Of a DNA stretch of 64,000 nt, positions 40,738 to 51,049 are shown in pieces. The DNA is from Clostridium_AD sp050717515 (lineage in GTDB: Bacteria; Bacillota; Clostridia; Clostridiales; Clostridiaceae), in assembly GCF_050717515.1 (NCBI RefSeq), contig NZ_JBOITL010000035.1, forward strand, positions 1 to 64,000, given 5' to 3'. A model generated the notes under the pieces. That model saw only the letters and a program-made list of their open reading frames with translations. It was not told where the DNA came from and did no database searches. The number at the start of each line of letters is the position of its first letter. Position 1 is the stretch's first letter. The position numbers and the translations under genes are program-made.

Positions 40738-43533
40738 TTAAAGAGTACCATCCATTCCAAGAACATCTATTTCATATATTCTTACAGCTGAATCTGCTCC
40801 TTGACTTGGTTTCAACACATTTATTTTTACATACTTAGCCTTAGTAGCTTTAAATATATCGCTAGTTTTTGCAAGTGGATTTTTAAGAACTTCTAACAAT
40901 GGTGTGAATTTCACTCCATCTAAACTAGTTTCCACTGTGTAACTTTTAGTATTCATATCTGGATTTTCGCCACCAGCCTCAGCATGGCCCATACGAATCT
41001 CACTTATTGTTTTAACACCACCAAGGTCTATTGTAATATCATGAGGTGCAGGACCTGTTGCACACCATTTTGTATTAGTCTTTCCATCTAAAGCGAATTT
41101 AGGTGCTTCATTGCCATTAACAAAGCTTGAAGCAGTAACTTTTTTATTTTGTGAAAGGTTTGCAAGTTCACCTTTAACCTTACCACTTACTGTTATAAGG
41201 TCTTTAATAACCTTAACATCTTTTCCCTCTTTATTTTTAGCTGTTAATGTAACTGAATATACGCCTTCTTTAGCATAGCTAACAATTGGCTTATTATCTG
41301 TACTTTTTTCAACACTTGCACCAGGTAGACTCCACTCTACATTTTCAGTAATCGCAGAGCTAAGACTTTCAAATGTTATTTTTTCACCAGGTGAAACTAA
41401 TGATTTTGATACTTTGAATTTTGCTTTAGGTATATTATTTGCAGGCCACTTCATAACTGCTTGACTTGTTTTTCCTGCAATGTAGTTTTTATTAATAGCC
41501 ACTACTTCAAATGTAGTTTTATCTAATTTAGCATCTCTCTTAAGAGCATTTATAAAGAACATATTATTTGGAGTAGCCCCCAAGAATGATTTTGTTTTAT
41601 CATCATTAATTCTGTAAACTTCGTAATGATCAACATCTGTTTGGCTACCTTTGTCCCAAGAAAGCCTTGCACCAGCATACATATCGTCTTCCTCAAATTT
41701 AGCATCATCAAGTTTTAGGTTACCAACAGAAACTTTTTTGCTAGATTTAGGGTCTTGTATTGTTATATTTCCTAAATTAAAAACTAAATTACTAATATCC
41801 TTTTCTGAAGACATTTTGTAAGACATTGTTTTAATTGATTTATCCTTAAACTTAGAAACATCATAGGTTACAGTTGTCCATTCTACTGCTATACTTTTAT
41901 CAGCTTTTATATTTTCAGTTGTTCCATCATGGAATTCTAAAATCAAATCAAGATCCACTTTTGCACTTGATTTTGCTGAGGTAGAGAATTTAATCCCCTT
42001 TTGAAGTTTAAGATCAGCACTATAAAGTTTTACCGTAGAAGATTTAGCAGCTTCTAAATTCCCCATAAACTTTATAGAATTTCCACCATAGAAGGCCGAA
42101 GCAAAATCTATAGAAGTATTTAATTTATTCTTACCTTCATTTTTAATCATCCATCTATAAGTTGGCATTATATCTGCAAGACTTCTGTTATTCCAGTCAA
42201 GAGAAGATACCTTTTCTCCATTAATAAAGAAGTTATATCCATTGCCTATATTAAAATTAGTTGTGAAGGGCAATGTATTTACAACTGATTTTTCAATAGC
42301 ATAAGTTGAAATCCCTTTCCACTGTGTCCCTTTAATTTCTGTAGGCATAGATGGATTTTTAAATTCATTTACCCATAGTCTATTTTCCTTATTCTCAAAC
42401 TCTTCTATAGTGTTTGAAGAGAAGAATGTCCAACTAGGAGCATAAAGTCCAAGAGATGTGAAGTTACTTTTAGCATCCTTTTCAAATAAGTCCCAACGCA
42501 CCGGAGTACTTACCCCATCAGCTTGAACATCTACTCCAGCATATATATTATATGGATTTACAGCAATTTCTTCAGCTCTTTTATTTGAAGCCTTAAGTAA
42601 TTCTTTCTCAACAAGTTTTTTATTAGTCCACCAGAAATTTAAGAACATGCTATCAGCAACAGGTTTCTTATCTCCATCAACTAAAAAATAATCATTCTTC
42701 TCATTAAGAGCATTTTGCCAATCCATTTTACCATCCTTCGTCATAGAGTCATACCACATTATCTCCAACCCATCTTTAGCTTTGCTCTTAAATTGTTTTA
42801 TAAATTCTTGCATAAGAACCGCATGATTCTTAGACAAAGGAGCTTCTTTTGTACCTTCGGTTTCTTGGTTTATAAACCAACCGTCGAAATTGTAAGTTTT
42901 AGAAACTTCTATAAGTTTATCAACCATAATGAAATTATCACTAGCATCCTTTTCTAGAAATTCATTAAGCCATTCTAACTTTCCGCCATAAGCTGTGGGT
43001 GGGAAATATATTGTTCCTAAAACTGGAACACCATTTTTATGAGCCGAATCAGTAACATCAGCAGTTGGTGGGACTATTAACCCCTCACCTGAAGACCCTC
43101 CCCAATATACAAGTTTATCGATATATTGCCAATAAGAAAATGTATTAGATGCGAATTTGTTAGACCCCTGAGATGCATTTCCACTAGTACTAGCATTCAT
43201 TATTGAAATAGCAACAACATTCATATCCTTGTTTTGCGATGCATTAACAGGATATAATTTGCTCTTATCCACTCTTTTAGCTAGTGGTACTGAGCTTTTA
43301 TTGAAATTAGCATTCTTGTCCTCTTTTGATTTCCATTTTGAAAGTTCTTTTGGAAACCATTGAGATGATATAGGTTGATTTGCTATAACAAATTCACTGG
43401 CCTCCTCTGTTATACGGTAACTACTTTCCGCCGTACGCTCAGTGCAAGAAACAAGACTAAAACTAACCGTAATAGCTAAAAGTGCAGGCGCTAAAAGTTT
43501 TAGCTTTTTCATGTTTTTATTTTTTAAGTTCAT
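40738..43533 (-). CDS. Lipoprotein GH85 endo-beta-N-acetylglucosaminidase
   Basis: A 931-aa surface enzyme that cuts the GlcNAc-GlcNAc core of N-glycans. The signal peptide ends at lipobox LVSC (Cys 30). The GH85 barrel covers about 95-430, with WQYIDKLVYWGG and catalytic DGWFINQETEG (Asn 222 and Glu 224 fit the NxE pair). An accessory beta domain follows, then a PKD-like domain (about 705-785) and a C-terminal discoidin/F5-8C type CBM32 domain (about 790-928) probably binding sugars. GGGGGGA precedes the ATG. A cre-like site lies about 130 nt upstream. It is transcribed separately from the downstream ABC cluster but fits the same pathway. Confidence 0.92.
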   Translation of the reverse strand: MNLKNKNMKKLKLLAPALLAITVSFSLVSCTERTAESSYRITEEASEFVIANQPISSQWFPKELSKWKSKEDKNANFNKSSVPLAKRVDKSKLYPVNASQNKDMNVVAISIMNASTSGNASQGSNKFASNTFSYWQYIDKLVYWGGSSGEGLIVPPTADVTDSAHKNGVPVLGTIYFPPTAYGGKLEWLNEFLEKDASDNFIMVDKLIEVSKTYNFDGWFINQETEGTKEAPLSKNHAVLMQEFIKQFKSKAKDGLEIMWYDSMTKDGKMDWQNALNEKNDYFLVDGDKKPVADSMFLNFWWTNKKLVEKELLKASNKRAEEIAVNPYNIYAGVDVQADGVSTPVRWDLFEKDAKSNFTSLGLYAPSWTFFSSNTIEEFENKENRLWVNEFKNPSMPTEIKGTQWKGISTYAIEKSVVNTLPFTTNFNIGNGYNFFINGEKVSSLDWNNRSLADIMPTYRWMIKNEGKNKLNTSIDFASAFYGGNSIKFMGNLEAAKSSTVKLYSADLKLQKGIKFSTSAKSSAKVDLDLILEFHDGTTENIKADKSIAVEWTTVTYDVSKFKDKSIKTMSYKMSSEKDISNLVFNLGNITIQDPKSSKKVSVGNLKLDDAKFEEDDMYAGARLSWDKGSQTDVDHYEVYRINDDKTKSFLGATPNNMFFINALKRDAKLDKTTFEVVAINKNYIAGKTSQAVMKWPANNIPKAKFKVSKSLVSPGEKITFESLSSAITENVEWSLPGASVEKSTDNKPIVSYAKEGVYSVTLTAKNKEGKDVKVIKDLITVSGKVKGELANLSQNKKVTASSFVNGNEAPKFALDGKTNTKWCATGPAPHDITIDLGGVKTISEIRMGHAEAGGENPDMNTKSYTVETSLDGVKFTPLLEVLKNPLAKTSDIFKATKAKYVKINVLKPSQGADSAVRIYEIDVLGMDGTL

Positions 43534-43663
43534 ATACTTATCCCCCCCTAAATTTAAGAAGCCAATTTATAATTTCAAGACTCCTTTTATATCTTAATTT
43601 AAGAGTGCTACGTTTAATGCATACTCTCAAAATATAGATCTAATCTGACTTTAATTACAATTA

Positions 43664-43675
43664 AAACGATTACAA
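43664..43675. promoter_or_regulatory. cre-like site upstream of GH85
   Basis: AAAACGATTACA (TGTAATCGTTTT on the minus strand) fits the catabolite-responsive element pattern and resembles the sites at 47725 and 53016. Confidence 0.5.
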
Positions 43676-43713
43676 TTAAACTTTAACACATCTAAAGTTC
43701 TAGGAACAAGTGT

Positions 43714-43760
43714 AGTAATTTTAGAAAAAGTGAATAAAATATACATTTTCTAAAATCACT
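43714..43760 (-). terminator. Terminator after the ROK kinase gene
   Basis: A 15-bp stem with one mismatch (43714-43728 with 43746-43760), downstream of the ROK gene on the minus strand. Confidence 0.65.
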
Positions 43761-43790
43761 TACTAATACCACTAAACATAACCAAAAAAA

Positions 43791-44741
43791 TTAACTTTGT
43801 AGTATTGCTAATGCAACTGCACCTATAACTCCTGCATCTATTCCTAGCTTTGCAGGCACTATTTCACAGCCAGCAGTCATTGTTTTAAGACCCCTTTCAT
43901 TAACAACCTTTTTAACTTTATCAAAGACTATTTCACCAGCTTTTGAAACTCCCCCACCTATTACTACAATGTCTGGGTCAAAGGTATTAATAATATTTGT
44001 TACTCCAATGCCCAAATATTCTAAAGCAGTATCCCTTATAGAAATTGCCACTTTGTCCCCATTTTTGGCTTCTTCAAACACTTCATATGCTGTTAATGTT
44101 TTATACACTTTTAAACTTGTATAAATATTGCTTAAAACAGCATCTTTTGCCCTTTTAGCTATTGCTGTTCCTGACGCTAGAGCTTCTAAGCAACCTAAAT
44201 TCCCACAATTGCATCTTGCACTACTAAATGGTTCTACAGTTGTATGACCAATTTCTAAAGCATTTGTTGTTCTTCCTCTATATACTTGTCCATTAAGAAT
44301 AGCACCCCCACCAATTCCAGTGCTTACAGTTATATAAATCATATTTTCTGTGCCTTTTCCAGCACCAAACATAAACTCTCCAATGGCCGCTACATTGGCA
44401 TCATTATCTAGGTAAACAGGAATATTAAACCTATCCACTATCGGGGTTACTAAATCAAAGTTTTTAAATGGAAGGTTTGCAGGCTCTACTATAAGTCCCC
44501 TTCTAGCATCTAGTGGGCCTGGTGCACCTATCCCTATGGCTTTAACATCCCCTATACTAATGTTTTTGTTTCGCATAACCTTATCAATTACATTTATAAT
44601 TCTATTTAATATTGCAGTTTCACCTTGACTTGCATTAGTTTCAACTACTTGTATTTCAATTACTTCACCTGATAAATTTGACAATGCACAGCTTATTTTA
44701 GTTCCACCTAAATCTACTCCAATTATATACTTCATATTCAT
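43791..44741 (-). CDS. ROK-family sugar kinase
   Basis: A 316-aa ROK protein: ATP loop GVDLGGTKIS at the N-terminus, sugar-site LDNDANVAAIGE, and zinc motif CNCGNLGCLE. It lacks a DNA-binding domain, so it is a kinase and not a repressor. Likely phosphorylates mannose, glucose or N-acetylglucosamine released inside the cell. Last gene of the ABC-GH38-SBP-GH1-ROK cluster. An ATG two codons later is also possible. Confidence 0.9.
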   Translation of the reverse strand: MNMKYIIGVDLGGTKISCALSNLSGEVIEIQVVETNASQGETAILNRIINVIDKVMRNKNISIGDVKAIGIGAPGPLDARRGLIVEPANLPFKNFDLVTPIVDRFNIPVYLDNDANVAAIGEFMFGAGKGTENMIYITVSTGIGGGAILNGQVYRGRTTNALEIGHTTVEPFSSARCNCGNLGCLEALASGTAIAKRAKDAVLSNIYTSLKVYKTLTAYEVFEEAKNGDKVAISIRDTALEYLGIGVTNIINTFDPDIVVIGGGVSKAGEIVFDKVKKVVNERGLKTMTAGCEIVPAKLGIDAGVIGAVALAILQS

Positions 44742-44774
44742 ACCACTCCCTTTATTTACACCCCAGAGGTGAAA

Positions 44775-46190
44775 TTAAAACCCGTTATTTTTAGAAACTT
44801 CTTTCATCCAGTATCCTGATTTCTTAATAGTTTTCACTTGCGTTTCTAAATCTAAAGATATTAAACCATATCTATTTTTGTATGCATTATTCCATGACCA
44901 ACAATCAATTGGCGTCCATAAATGATATCCAAAGCAGTTTGTCCCATCCTCAATTCCACTATTCAACCACTGTAAATGTTCTCTAATAAACTCTATTCTG
45001 TAGTCATCTTCTATGATGCCTTCAGCATTTTCAAATCTAGATTCTCCTTCTACACCCATCCCATTTTCTGAAACATACCAAGGTATGTTTTTATAATTAT
45101 CCCTTATGTTAATTGCCACATCATACATAGCCTCAGGGTATATTTCCCATCCTCTATAGGGATTCATTCTTTTTCCTGGCATATCATACCTTGCAAAGTA
45201 TTTTTCTGGCATCCATCCATTGCTTAAATCAAATTCAGTCTCTCTTGCCATTATGCGTGAAGGCTTATAATAATTAACACCTAGGTAATCTACTGTATTT
45301 TCCTTTATTATATTATTTTCTTCTTCTGTACATTGCCACATAATCCCGTCGTTTTTAAATATCTCCACTAACTCTTCCGGGAATATTCCATGCACAGCTG
45401 GGTCTAAAAACATTCTATTAAAGAACATATCTGCAATATTTGATGCTTTCAAATCTTCATCCGAATTACTTCTTGGATATGATGGTGTAAGATTTAATAT
45501 TGTACATATTCTCCCACCATCCTTATGACATCCAAGTTCTTTAAATTCTTTAATTGCTTTAGCTGAAGCTAAAGCTAAATTATAAGAAGCTTGTACTGCT
45601 CTTCTGCCATCAACAACTTGTGGGTAATGATGCTTATATAAATATTGTCCTTCAATTATAACTATAGGTTCGTTGAATGTTGCCCAATACTTAACTCTAT
45701 CACTAAACAGTTCAAACGCTTTTCTTGCAAACTTAGCAAATAAATCTACAACATGTTTTGATTCCCATCCACTATATTTTTCATATAATTCTACTGGTAA
45801 ATCAAAATGATGTAAGTTCATAATGGGCGTAATTCCAAGACTTAAACACTTGTCTATTACATCATTATAGAATCTAACTCCATCTTCATCTACTTCACAA
45901 GTTTCTAAGTTCTTTATAAGCCTTGTCCATTGTATTGAAGTTCTAAAAGAGTTTAATCCTATTTGTTTTAACATTTCTAAATCTGATTCGTAGCTATTAT
46001 AAAAGTTTGATGCTACATTTGGTCCAACCTCCTTGAAAAATTTACTAGGTTCTATATCAAACCAATAATCGAATACATTTCTATGTGCTTTATTAAATCT
46101 ACCCTCTGCTTGTGGCCCTGATGTTGCAGCTCCCCACCAAAAATCTTTGGGAAAAATGTTATTCATAGCTTTTAATTGTTTCATATACAT
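44775..46190 (-). CDS. GH1 glycoside hydrolase, possible beta-mannosidase/beta-glucosidase
   Basis: A 471-aa cytosolic family 1 glycosidase of normal length. Acid/base Glu in TFNEPI (about residue 174) and nucleophile in VSENGMGVEG (about 375). The residues in the C-terminal aglycone region (WSWNNAYKNRYGLI) do not clearly show the phosphate-binding pattern of 6-phospho-glycosidases, which fits ABC rather than PTS uptake. In this locus it could cleave the Man-beta-1,4-GlcNAc core; this is inference. The start at 46190 avoids the hairpin upstream. Confidence 0.88.
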   Translation of the reverse strand: MYMKQLKAMNNIFPKDFWWGAATSGPQAEGRFNKAHRNVFDYWFDIEPSKFFKEVGPNVASNFYNSYESDLEMLKQIGLNSFRTSIQWTRLIKNLETCEVDEDGVRFYNDVIDKCLSLGITPIMNLHHFDLPVELYEKYSGWESKHVVDLFAKFARKAFELFSDRVKYWATFNEPIVIIEGQYLYKHHYPQVVDGRRAVQASYNLALASAKAIKEFKELGCHKDGGRICTILNLTPSYPRSNSDEDLKASNIADMFFNRMFLDPAVHGIFPEELVEIFKNDGIMWQCTEEENNIIKENTVDYLGVNYYKPSRIMARETEFDLSNGWMPEKYFARYDMPGKRMNPYRGWEIYPEAMYDVAINIRDNYKNIPWYVSENGMGVEGESRFENAEGIIEDDYRIEFIREHLQWLNSGIEDGTNCFGYHLWTPIDCWSWNNAYKNRYGLISLDLETQVKTIKKSGYWMKEVSKNNGF

Positions 46191-46208
46191 AGACACCCCT
46201 ATTTTATA

Positions 46209-46244
46209 AAAACAAACTCTATGTAAATACATAGAGTTTGTTTT
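46209..46244 (-). terminator. Intercistronic hairpin between binding protein and GH1
   Basis: A 17-bp perfect stem with 2-nt loop and A/T ends. As a partial terminator or 3' stabiliser it would give more binding protein than downstream enzyme. Confidence 0.7.
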
Positions 46245-46258
46245 ATGTTCCTATATTT

Positions 46259-47698
46259 TTACTTAGTCTTCTTCCATTCATCTATTTGTTTTTGCATTTC
46301 TTTTATAATTTTATCTATCCCTTGTTCTTTTAACTTGCTATTTAGTTTTGGTAAATATTCATCAATATCAACTGAACCACTATAAAGTGTTGCTTTAAAT
46401 TCTTCTAAAACATTATTTACAGCTGCTATTTCATTACTTACCCCTGATCTATCAAATTTAAATCCTAAAGCTGGTGAATTTTTTGCTGCATCATTAAACT
46501 TTCTAAATTCATTCCATTTGTCTTTTGGCTCATTACTTAAAACATCTGTAATAAATAGGTTCCCTATTGTGTAATATCCAATTTCGTATTTCTTTCTATT
46601 TGCTTCTACTATCTTAATTTGGCCCTCACCCATTTTTGTATAATGAGTTCCTTCAATACCATAATTCATTAAGTTCCTTAAATATTTATCAGTATTTAAA
46701 AGATTTAAGAATTCAACTGATTTTTCCTTGTTTTTAGAATTACTTGATACTGCTATCATTGATCCTGTTGTTGACGCATTTGTTATATATGAATCCATTA
46801 TTGGCGTAGCTACTACTTCATAATTTAAGTCTTTAGACCAAAGTTTTTCTGCGTAAGGTTGTCCATCACCTTTAGTTGTAAATCTCTTAACTGCTTTATC
46901 GTCTTGTGCTGTAGCTGAATCTGCATTTATATACCCTAATTTATAGTATTTTCTTAAAGTTTGTAAATCACTCTTCATTTTATCTGTTTCAAACATGTTT
47001 TTTATAGTTAAATTATTATCACCATATTCCACTCCAACTGGGTCAACTAATTGATCAAAGTATTGTGGTCCTGAGAACCCTTTAGTTATATATAATGGCA
47101 CTACATCTGGTTCCTTTTCTTTTATAATTTTTAACCAAGGTTCTAAATCTTGTAATGTATGAAGTTTGTCATATGGTATCTTGTATTTGTCTATATATTC
47201 TTTAGTAAATACCCACATTGGTGCTGTTGATATTTCCTTTTGATTAGGTACTCCGTATATTTTACCATTAATAGTTGCTCCATCCCAAAACCTTTTGTCT
47301 ATAATATCATTCATACCCTTACCTGTTGTTTTTAAATAATCGTTTAATTCTAAAAAGCCACCTTTTACAGAATTACCTAAATAATCTCCAGCCCAGGAGC
47401 ATGTAAATGCTAAATCAAAGTTTTCCCCTGAGTTTATTGTAACTCCCAATTTTTGAGTATAATCTCCATAATCTATAAATTGCATATCTATAGTTGCATT
47501 CATCTTTTTTAATAAATATTTATTTACTTCACCTTGTACTAATTTTATATCCTTAGGCTCTGCGCCAATTGTATACCACTTTAGTTTAACAGGTTCATCT
47601 TTTTTACTTTCTGAAGAAGATCCACTGCAACCAGCCAATATACTTGTTGATATTATTGCACAAGCTGCCAGAGTTATTAATTTTTTAATTCTTTTCAT
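46259..47698 (-). CDS. Extracellular sugar-binding lipoprotein of an ABC importer
   Basis: A 479-aa family 1 solute-binding protein. Signal peptide with lipobox ILAGC (about residue 23) and a Ser/Lys linker. The C-terminal segment (SPALGFKFD...DEYLPKLNSKLKEQGIDK) matches the DUF3502 module of LplA-like binding proteins. It probably binds oligosaccharides released by the GH85 enzyme. The start at 47698 has GGGGGGA 6 nt upstream. The 186-nt gap before it holds a cre-like site and a TATAAT box. Confidence 0.93.
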   Translation of the reverse strand: MKRIKKLITLAACAIISTSILAGCSGSSSESKKDEPVKLKWYTIGAEPKDIKLVQGEVNKYLLKKMNATIDMQFIDYGDYTQKLGVTINSGENFDLAFTCSWAGDYLGNSVKGGFLELNDYLKTTGKGMNDIIDKRFWDGATINGKIYGVPNQKEISTAPMWVFTKEYIDKYKIPYDKLHTLQDLEPWLKIIKEKEPDVVPLYITKGFSGPQYFDQLVDPVGVEYGDNNLTIKNMFETDKMKSDLQTLRKYYKLGYINADSATAQDDKAVKRFTTKGDGQPYAEKLWSKDLNYEVVATPIMDSYITNASTTGSMIAVSSNSKNKEKSVEFLNLLNTDKYLRNLMNYGIEGTHYTKMGEGQIKIVEANRKKYEIGYYTIGNLFITDVLSNEPKDKWNEFRKFNDAAKNSPALGFKFDRSGVSNEIAAVNNVLEEFKATLYSGSVDIDEYLPKLNSKLKEQGIDKIIKEMQKQIDEWKKTK

Positions 47699-47724
47699 TT
47701 TTAATCCCCCCATATTCATTTTTA

Positions 47725-47747
47725 AAAACGTTTACAAGATAATTATA
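47725..47747 (-). promoter_or_regulatory. cre-like site and -10 box before the binding-protein gene
   Basis: AAAACGTTTACA (47725-47736) is a cre-like palindrome, next to TATAAT on the minus strand (47747-47742). Suggests an internal, CcpA-controlled promoter inside the cluster. Confidence 0.5.
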
Positions 47748-47884
47748 AGCCATGTTTTTATGTTTTTATAGTGAACTTTTTCAATGTTTAGTTGACTTAT
47801 TCTATTAAGTTCCCTTATTAATTTCATATTATCTCAATAATTATAAAAATATTATTAAGACAATATGAACTAGCTATTATATTT

Positions 47885-50800
47885 TTATTTTAGCTTAAAT
47901 TTGAATGTCTTTATTTCATATGGCTTAATTGTAAAATTAATTTTATTTCCAGTTGCACAAATAGTATCTAAATCTCTTTCCATTAAATTGCATTCGCATA
48001 TTTCTTCAATATCTTTAAAGAATTCTAATGTAGCATTTGTTCTCTTGTTATGAAATTCGTACATCCTTACTATTAAGTGATCTGTATCTTCAGCTTTTTT
48101 AACAACTTCTATAATAATATTGCTCTTATTTACATTAACCAAGCTTGCTTTTTCTGCCAATTTACCTGCATGAGCTTCTTCAACCATAGTATATAGTGGT
48201 ATATTTAATTCATATGCTCTTTGAGCTGTATCTGCCTCTTTCCAAGTTCCAACATGTGTGTATAGTGAATAAGTGAAATAATGTTCTTCTTTATCTGCTG
48301 CTGGATTTGGATCTGAAGTTGATTTAAGTAATGTTAATCTCATATTCCCGTCTTTGATATCGTGTCCATATTTACTATTGTTAAGCATTGATACTCCAAA
48401 ATCACCTTCTGAAATATCTACCCATTTGTGTCCACAAACTTCAAATCTGGCGATTTCCCATGAAGTATTGTTATGGGTTGGCCTTGTAACATTTCCGTAT
48501 TGTATTTCATAGGTTGCTTCTGTAGCATTTGTATCAATTGGGAATGCTACCTTTAACAATACATCTTGTTCTTTCCAATCAATATATGTGTCGAAATCTA
48601 TTCTTCCAAGGTCATTATAGACATGAATTTTTTGTATAATAATAGATTCTAAGAACCTTCTTTGAATTTTTAAGGTACTTCTTACTGGACCTGCTTCTAT
48701 AACTTCAATGCTTTGAACATCATCTATTCTCCACATTTTTTCTTTATAATATATATCTAGATCCCAGTTATCAAAGCACATAGGTTTATCTTCAAATGCT
48801 TGAATTTCATTTCCTATAGCTCCACTTTTTAATATTTCTCTATTTGCTGCTTTATCAATAAATGATATTATTTGTCCCTTATCATCAAATTTAATTGTAA
48901 AAAACTTGTTTTCTCCTTGGCTAATACTTAGGTTCACTTTTTCCTCATGAGCTTTAGTAGCTTCAACTATTTTCAATGTTTTATATCCATTAGCTGGGAT
49001 ATTGTTTGCAAAGAATATTGCCTTGTTTTCTTCTATTCTTTGACATACTATTTCTTCTCCATTATTGTCCACTATTGCAGGCATGGTTATATCTTCTGGT
49101 ACAACAAATGTAGCTATGTCATTTCTTTCAAATCCTAAAGTATTTGATACTACAACACTTCTGTCTTTTATGTTTATCTTAGAAGCTAAATATTCTATAC
49201 CTTCATTAATTAATTTATTACCATTTTCTAATAAAGCGCTATATTCAACTTGGGTTACATCATAAACTTCCTTTATTGAAGAACCTGGGATTATATCATG
49301 AAATTGATTTAATAAAACTGTTTCCCAGGAATCTCTTATACTATTGTATGGGTAGTTCTTTCCTTCTAACATTGCTAATGAATTTACCTTTTCTGCTGCT
49401 GTATATATGTTTTCGCAAGCTCTATTATCTCTCTTGTTTCTAGCCATTGAAGTATATGTTCCTCTATGGTATTCAAGATATAATTCTCCAACCCACTTTG
49501 GTAATTTCTTATTATCTCCAACTTTTTCTTCTAATCTCTTAAAATAATCTAAGGATGTTCCCATTTTAACTCTTGGAGCTCCTGGAATACCTTTAGCAAG
49601 TCTTCTTCCGTTTTCTAACATTTCTAAAGTGGCACCACCACCACCGTCTCCCCATCCATATGAAACTAAAACATCATTATTTATGTTTTTGTTTTGGTAT
49701 CTCCTCCAAGCTCCCATTATCGCATCTGGTCGTATATGTCCATTATAAGTTGTGAAATGAGAATCTCTTTCTTGCTCTGGTCCTGTTGTAGTTATAAAGT
49801 GAGTTAATACCTCTGTTCCATCTATTCCTTGCCACATAAATGTGTCATTTGGAATTTTATTAAATTGATTCCAAGATATCTTTGTTGTCATAAAGTAGTT
49901 TACATCCGATTTCTTTAATATTTGAGGTAGTGCTGCTGAATAACCAAAAACATCTGGTAACCAAAGCACTTCACTATCAATATTAAACTCTTCTTTAAAA
50001 AATCTTTTGCCATGTAATATTTGTCTTACTAATGATTCTCCTGATGTTACATTACAATCAGCTTCAAGCCACATAGCACCTTCTGCTTCCCAAGCTCCTC
50101 CAGCAATTTTCGCTTTAACTTTTTCATAAAGTTTTGGGTGATCCTCTTTTAAAAATTTATAAAGTTGTGGTTGTGATGACATAAACACATACTCTGGATA
50201 CTCTTCCATCAACTTAAGAACTGTTGAAAAACTTCTTTCAACCTTTTCTCTTGTTTGTGCAACTGTCCATAGCCAAGCAACATCTATATGAGTATGTCCA
50301 ACACAGGTAGCAATTACATCCTCATGCCCACATAATGCACCGTAGAACTTTTTATTTAAATAATCATTAACAACTGTTACACTTTCATCATATTCCTTTG
50401 ATTTTGGTCTTCTTAAATCCAATAGATTTATAGCATCATTTAAAACTGTTATCATATCTATTCTATTTTTATCTTCCTTATCTAACTCCCTGCAAACTCC
50501 TACTGGTACTTTTAAATTAAAGTATAGTTCCCTTGCAGCCATATCTACTACTACTAATTTTCCATGTAATGTAGCTTTCTTATCTGCAAGCATTCCTGCA
50601 TAGGCATACAAATCTATTTTATACTTTGTTCCAAAAACTGCATTGTGAGTTAATATAACTTCTCTATGATTTATATCAAGCCCTTGTATTTGTTCTCCAT
50701 TAACGTATATACTAAATTGTGGATTTGTTGCATCCCATCCTTCATCAAAAGTATGAAAGTTTAATGCTATAGTTTCTCCATGAAAGCTTTCTGGAACTTC

Positions 50801-51016
50801 TACTTCACATTTAAACCAACCATGACAATCACGTCCACCCCAAAGATCTTCTGTTTTAAATTCTCTCCATCCATCTACTGGTGCTTCTTTAATTCCATCT
50901 ATATCATGATAATTTCCATCTATATACATATAGTTTTCAAGATTAACACTATCTCTATATATGTGCTTTTCTATTTCTCTACAAGTCTTTTCTATTCTTT
51001 CTAATAAATAATACAT
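47885..51016 (-). CDS. GH38 alpha-mannosidase
   Basis: A 1043-aa cytosolic glycosidase. The metal-binding GHTHIDVAWLWT is at residues 240-251 and the nucleophile Asp in LWLPDVFGYSAALPQ near 355. The middle helical and C-terminal beta-sandwich domains of family 38 follow. It trims alpha-mannose linkages from imported glycans. An upstream GTG overlaps the AGAGGTG ribosome-binding site; the ATG at 51016 is preferred. Between the permeases and the binding-protein gene. Confidence 0.94.
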   Translation of the reverse strand: MYYLLERIEKTCREIEKHIYRDSVNLENYMYIDGNYHDIDGIKEAPVDGWREFKTEDLWGGRDCHGWFKCEVEVPESFHGETIALNFHTFDEGWDATNPQFSIYVNGEQIQGLDINHREVILTHNAVFGTKYKIDLYAYAGMLADKKATLHGKLVVVDMAARELYFNLKVPVGVCRELDKEDKNRIDMITVLNDAINLLDLRRPKSKEYDESVTVVNDYLNKKFYGALCGHEDVIATCVGHTHIDVAWLWTVAQTREKVERSFSTVLKLMEEYPEYVFMSSQPQLYKFLKEDHPKLYEKVKAKIAGGAWEAEGAMWLEADCNVTSGESLVRQILHGKRFFKEEFNIDSEVLWLPDVFGYSAALPQILKKSDVNYFMTTKISWNQFNKIPNDTFMWQGIDGTEVLTHFITTTGPEQERDSHFTTYNGHIRPDAIMGAWRRYQNKNINNDVLVSYGWGDGGGGATLEMLENGRRLAKGIPGAPRVKMGTSLDYFKRLEEKVGDNKKLPKWVGELYLEYHRGTYTSMARNKRDNRACENIYTAAEKVNSLAMLEGKNYPYNSIRDSWETVLLNQFHDIIPGSSIKEVYDVTQVEYSALLENGNKLINEGIEYLASKINIKDRSVVVSNTLGFERNDIATFVVPEDITMPAIVDNNGEEIVCQRIEENKAIFFANNIPANGYKTLKIVEATKAHEEKVNLSISQGENKFFTIKFDDKGQIISFIDKAANREILKSGAIGNEIQAFEDKPMCFDNWDLDIYYKEKMWRIDDVQSIEVIEAGPVRSTLKIQRRFLESIIIQKIHVYNDLGRIDFDTYIDWKEQDVLLKVAFPIDTNATEATYEIQYGNVTRPTHNNTSWEIARFEVCGHKWVDISEGDFGVSMLNNSKYGHDIKDGNMRLTLLKSTSDPNPAADKEEHYFTYSLYTHVGTWKEADTAQRAYELNIPLYTMVEEAHAGKLAEKASLVNVNKSNIIIEVVKKAEDTDHLIVRMYEFHNKRTNATLEFFKDIEEICECNLMERDLDTICATGNKINFTIKPYEIKTFKFKLK

Positions 51017-51049
51017 ATTATGCACCTCTTATACTGTTATTATTTTATA

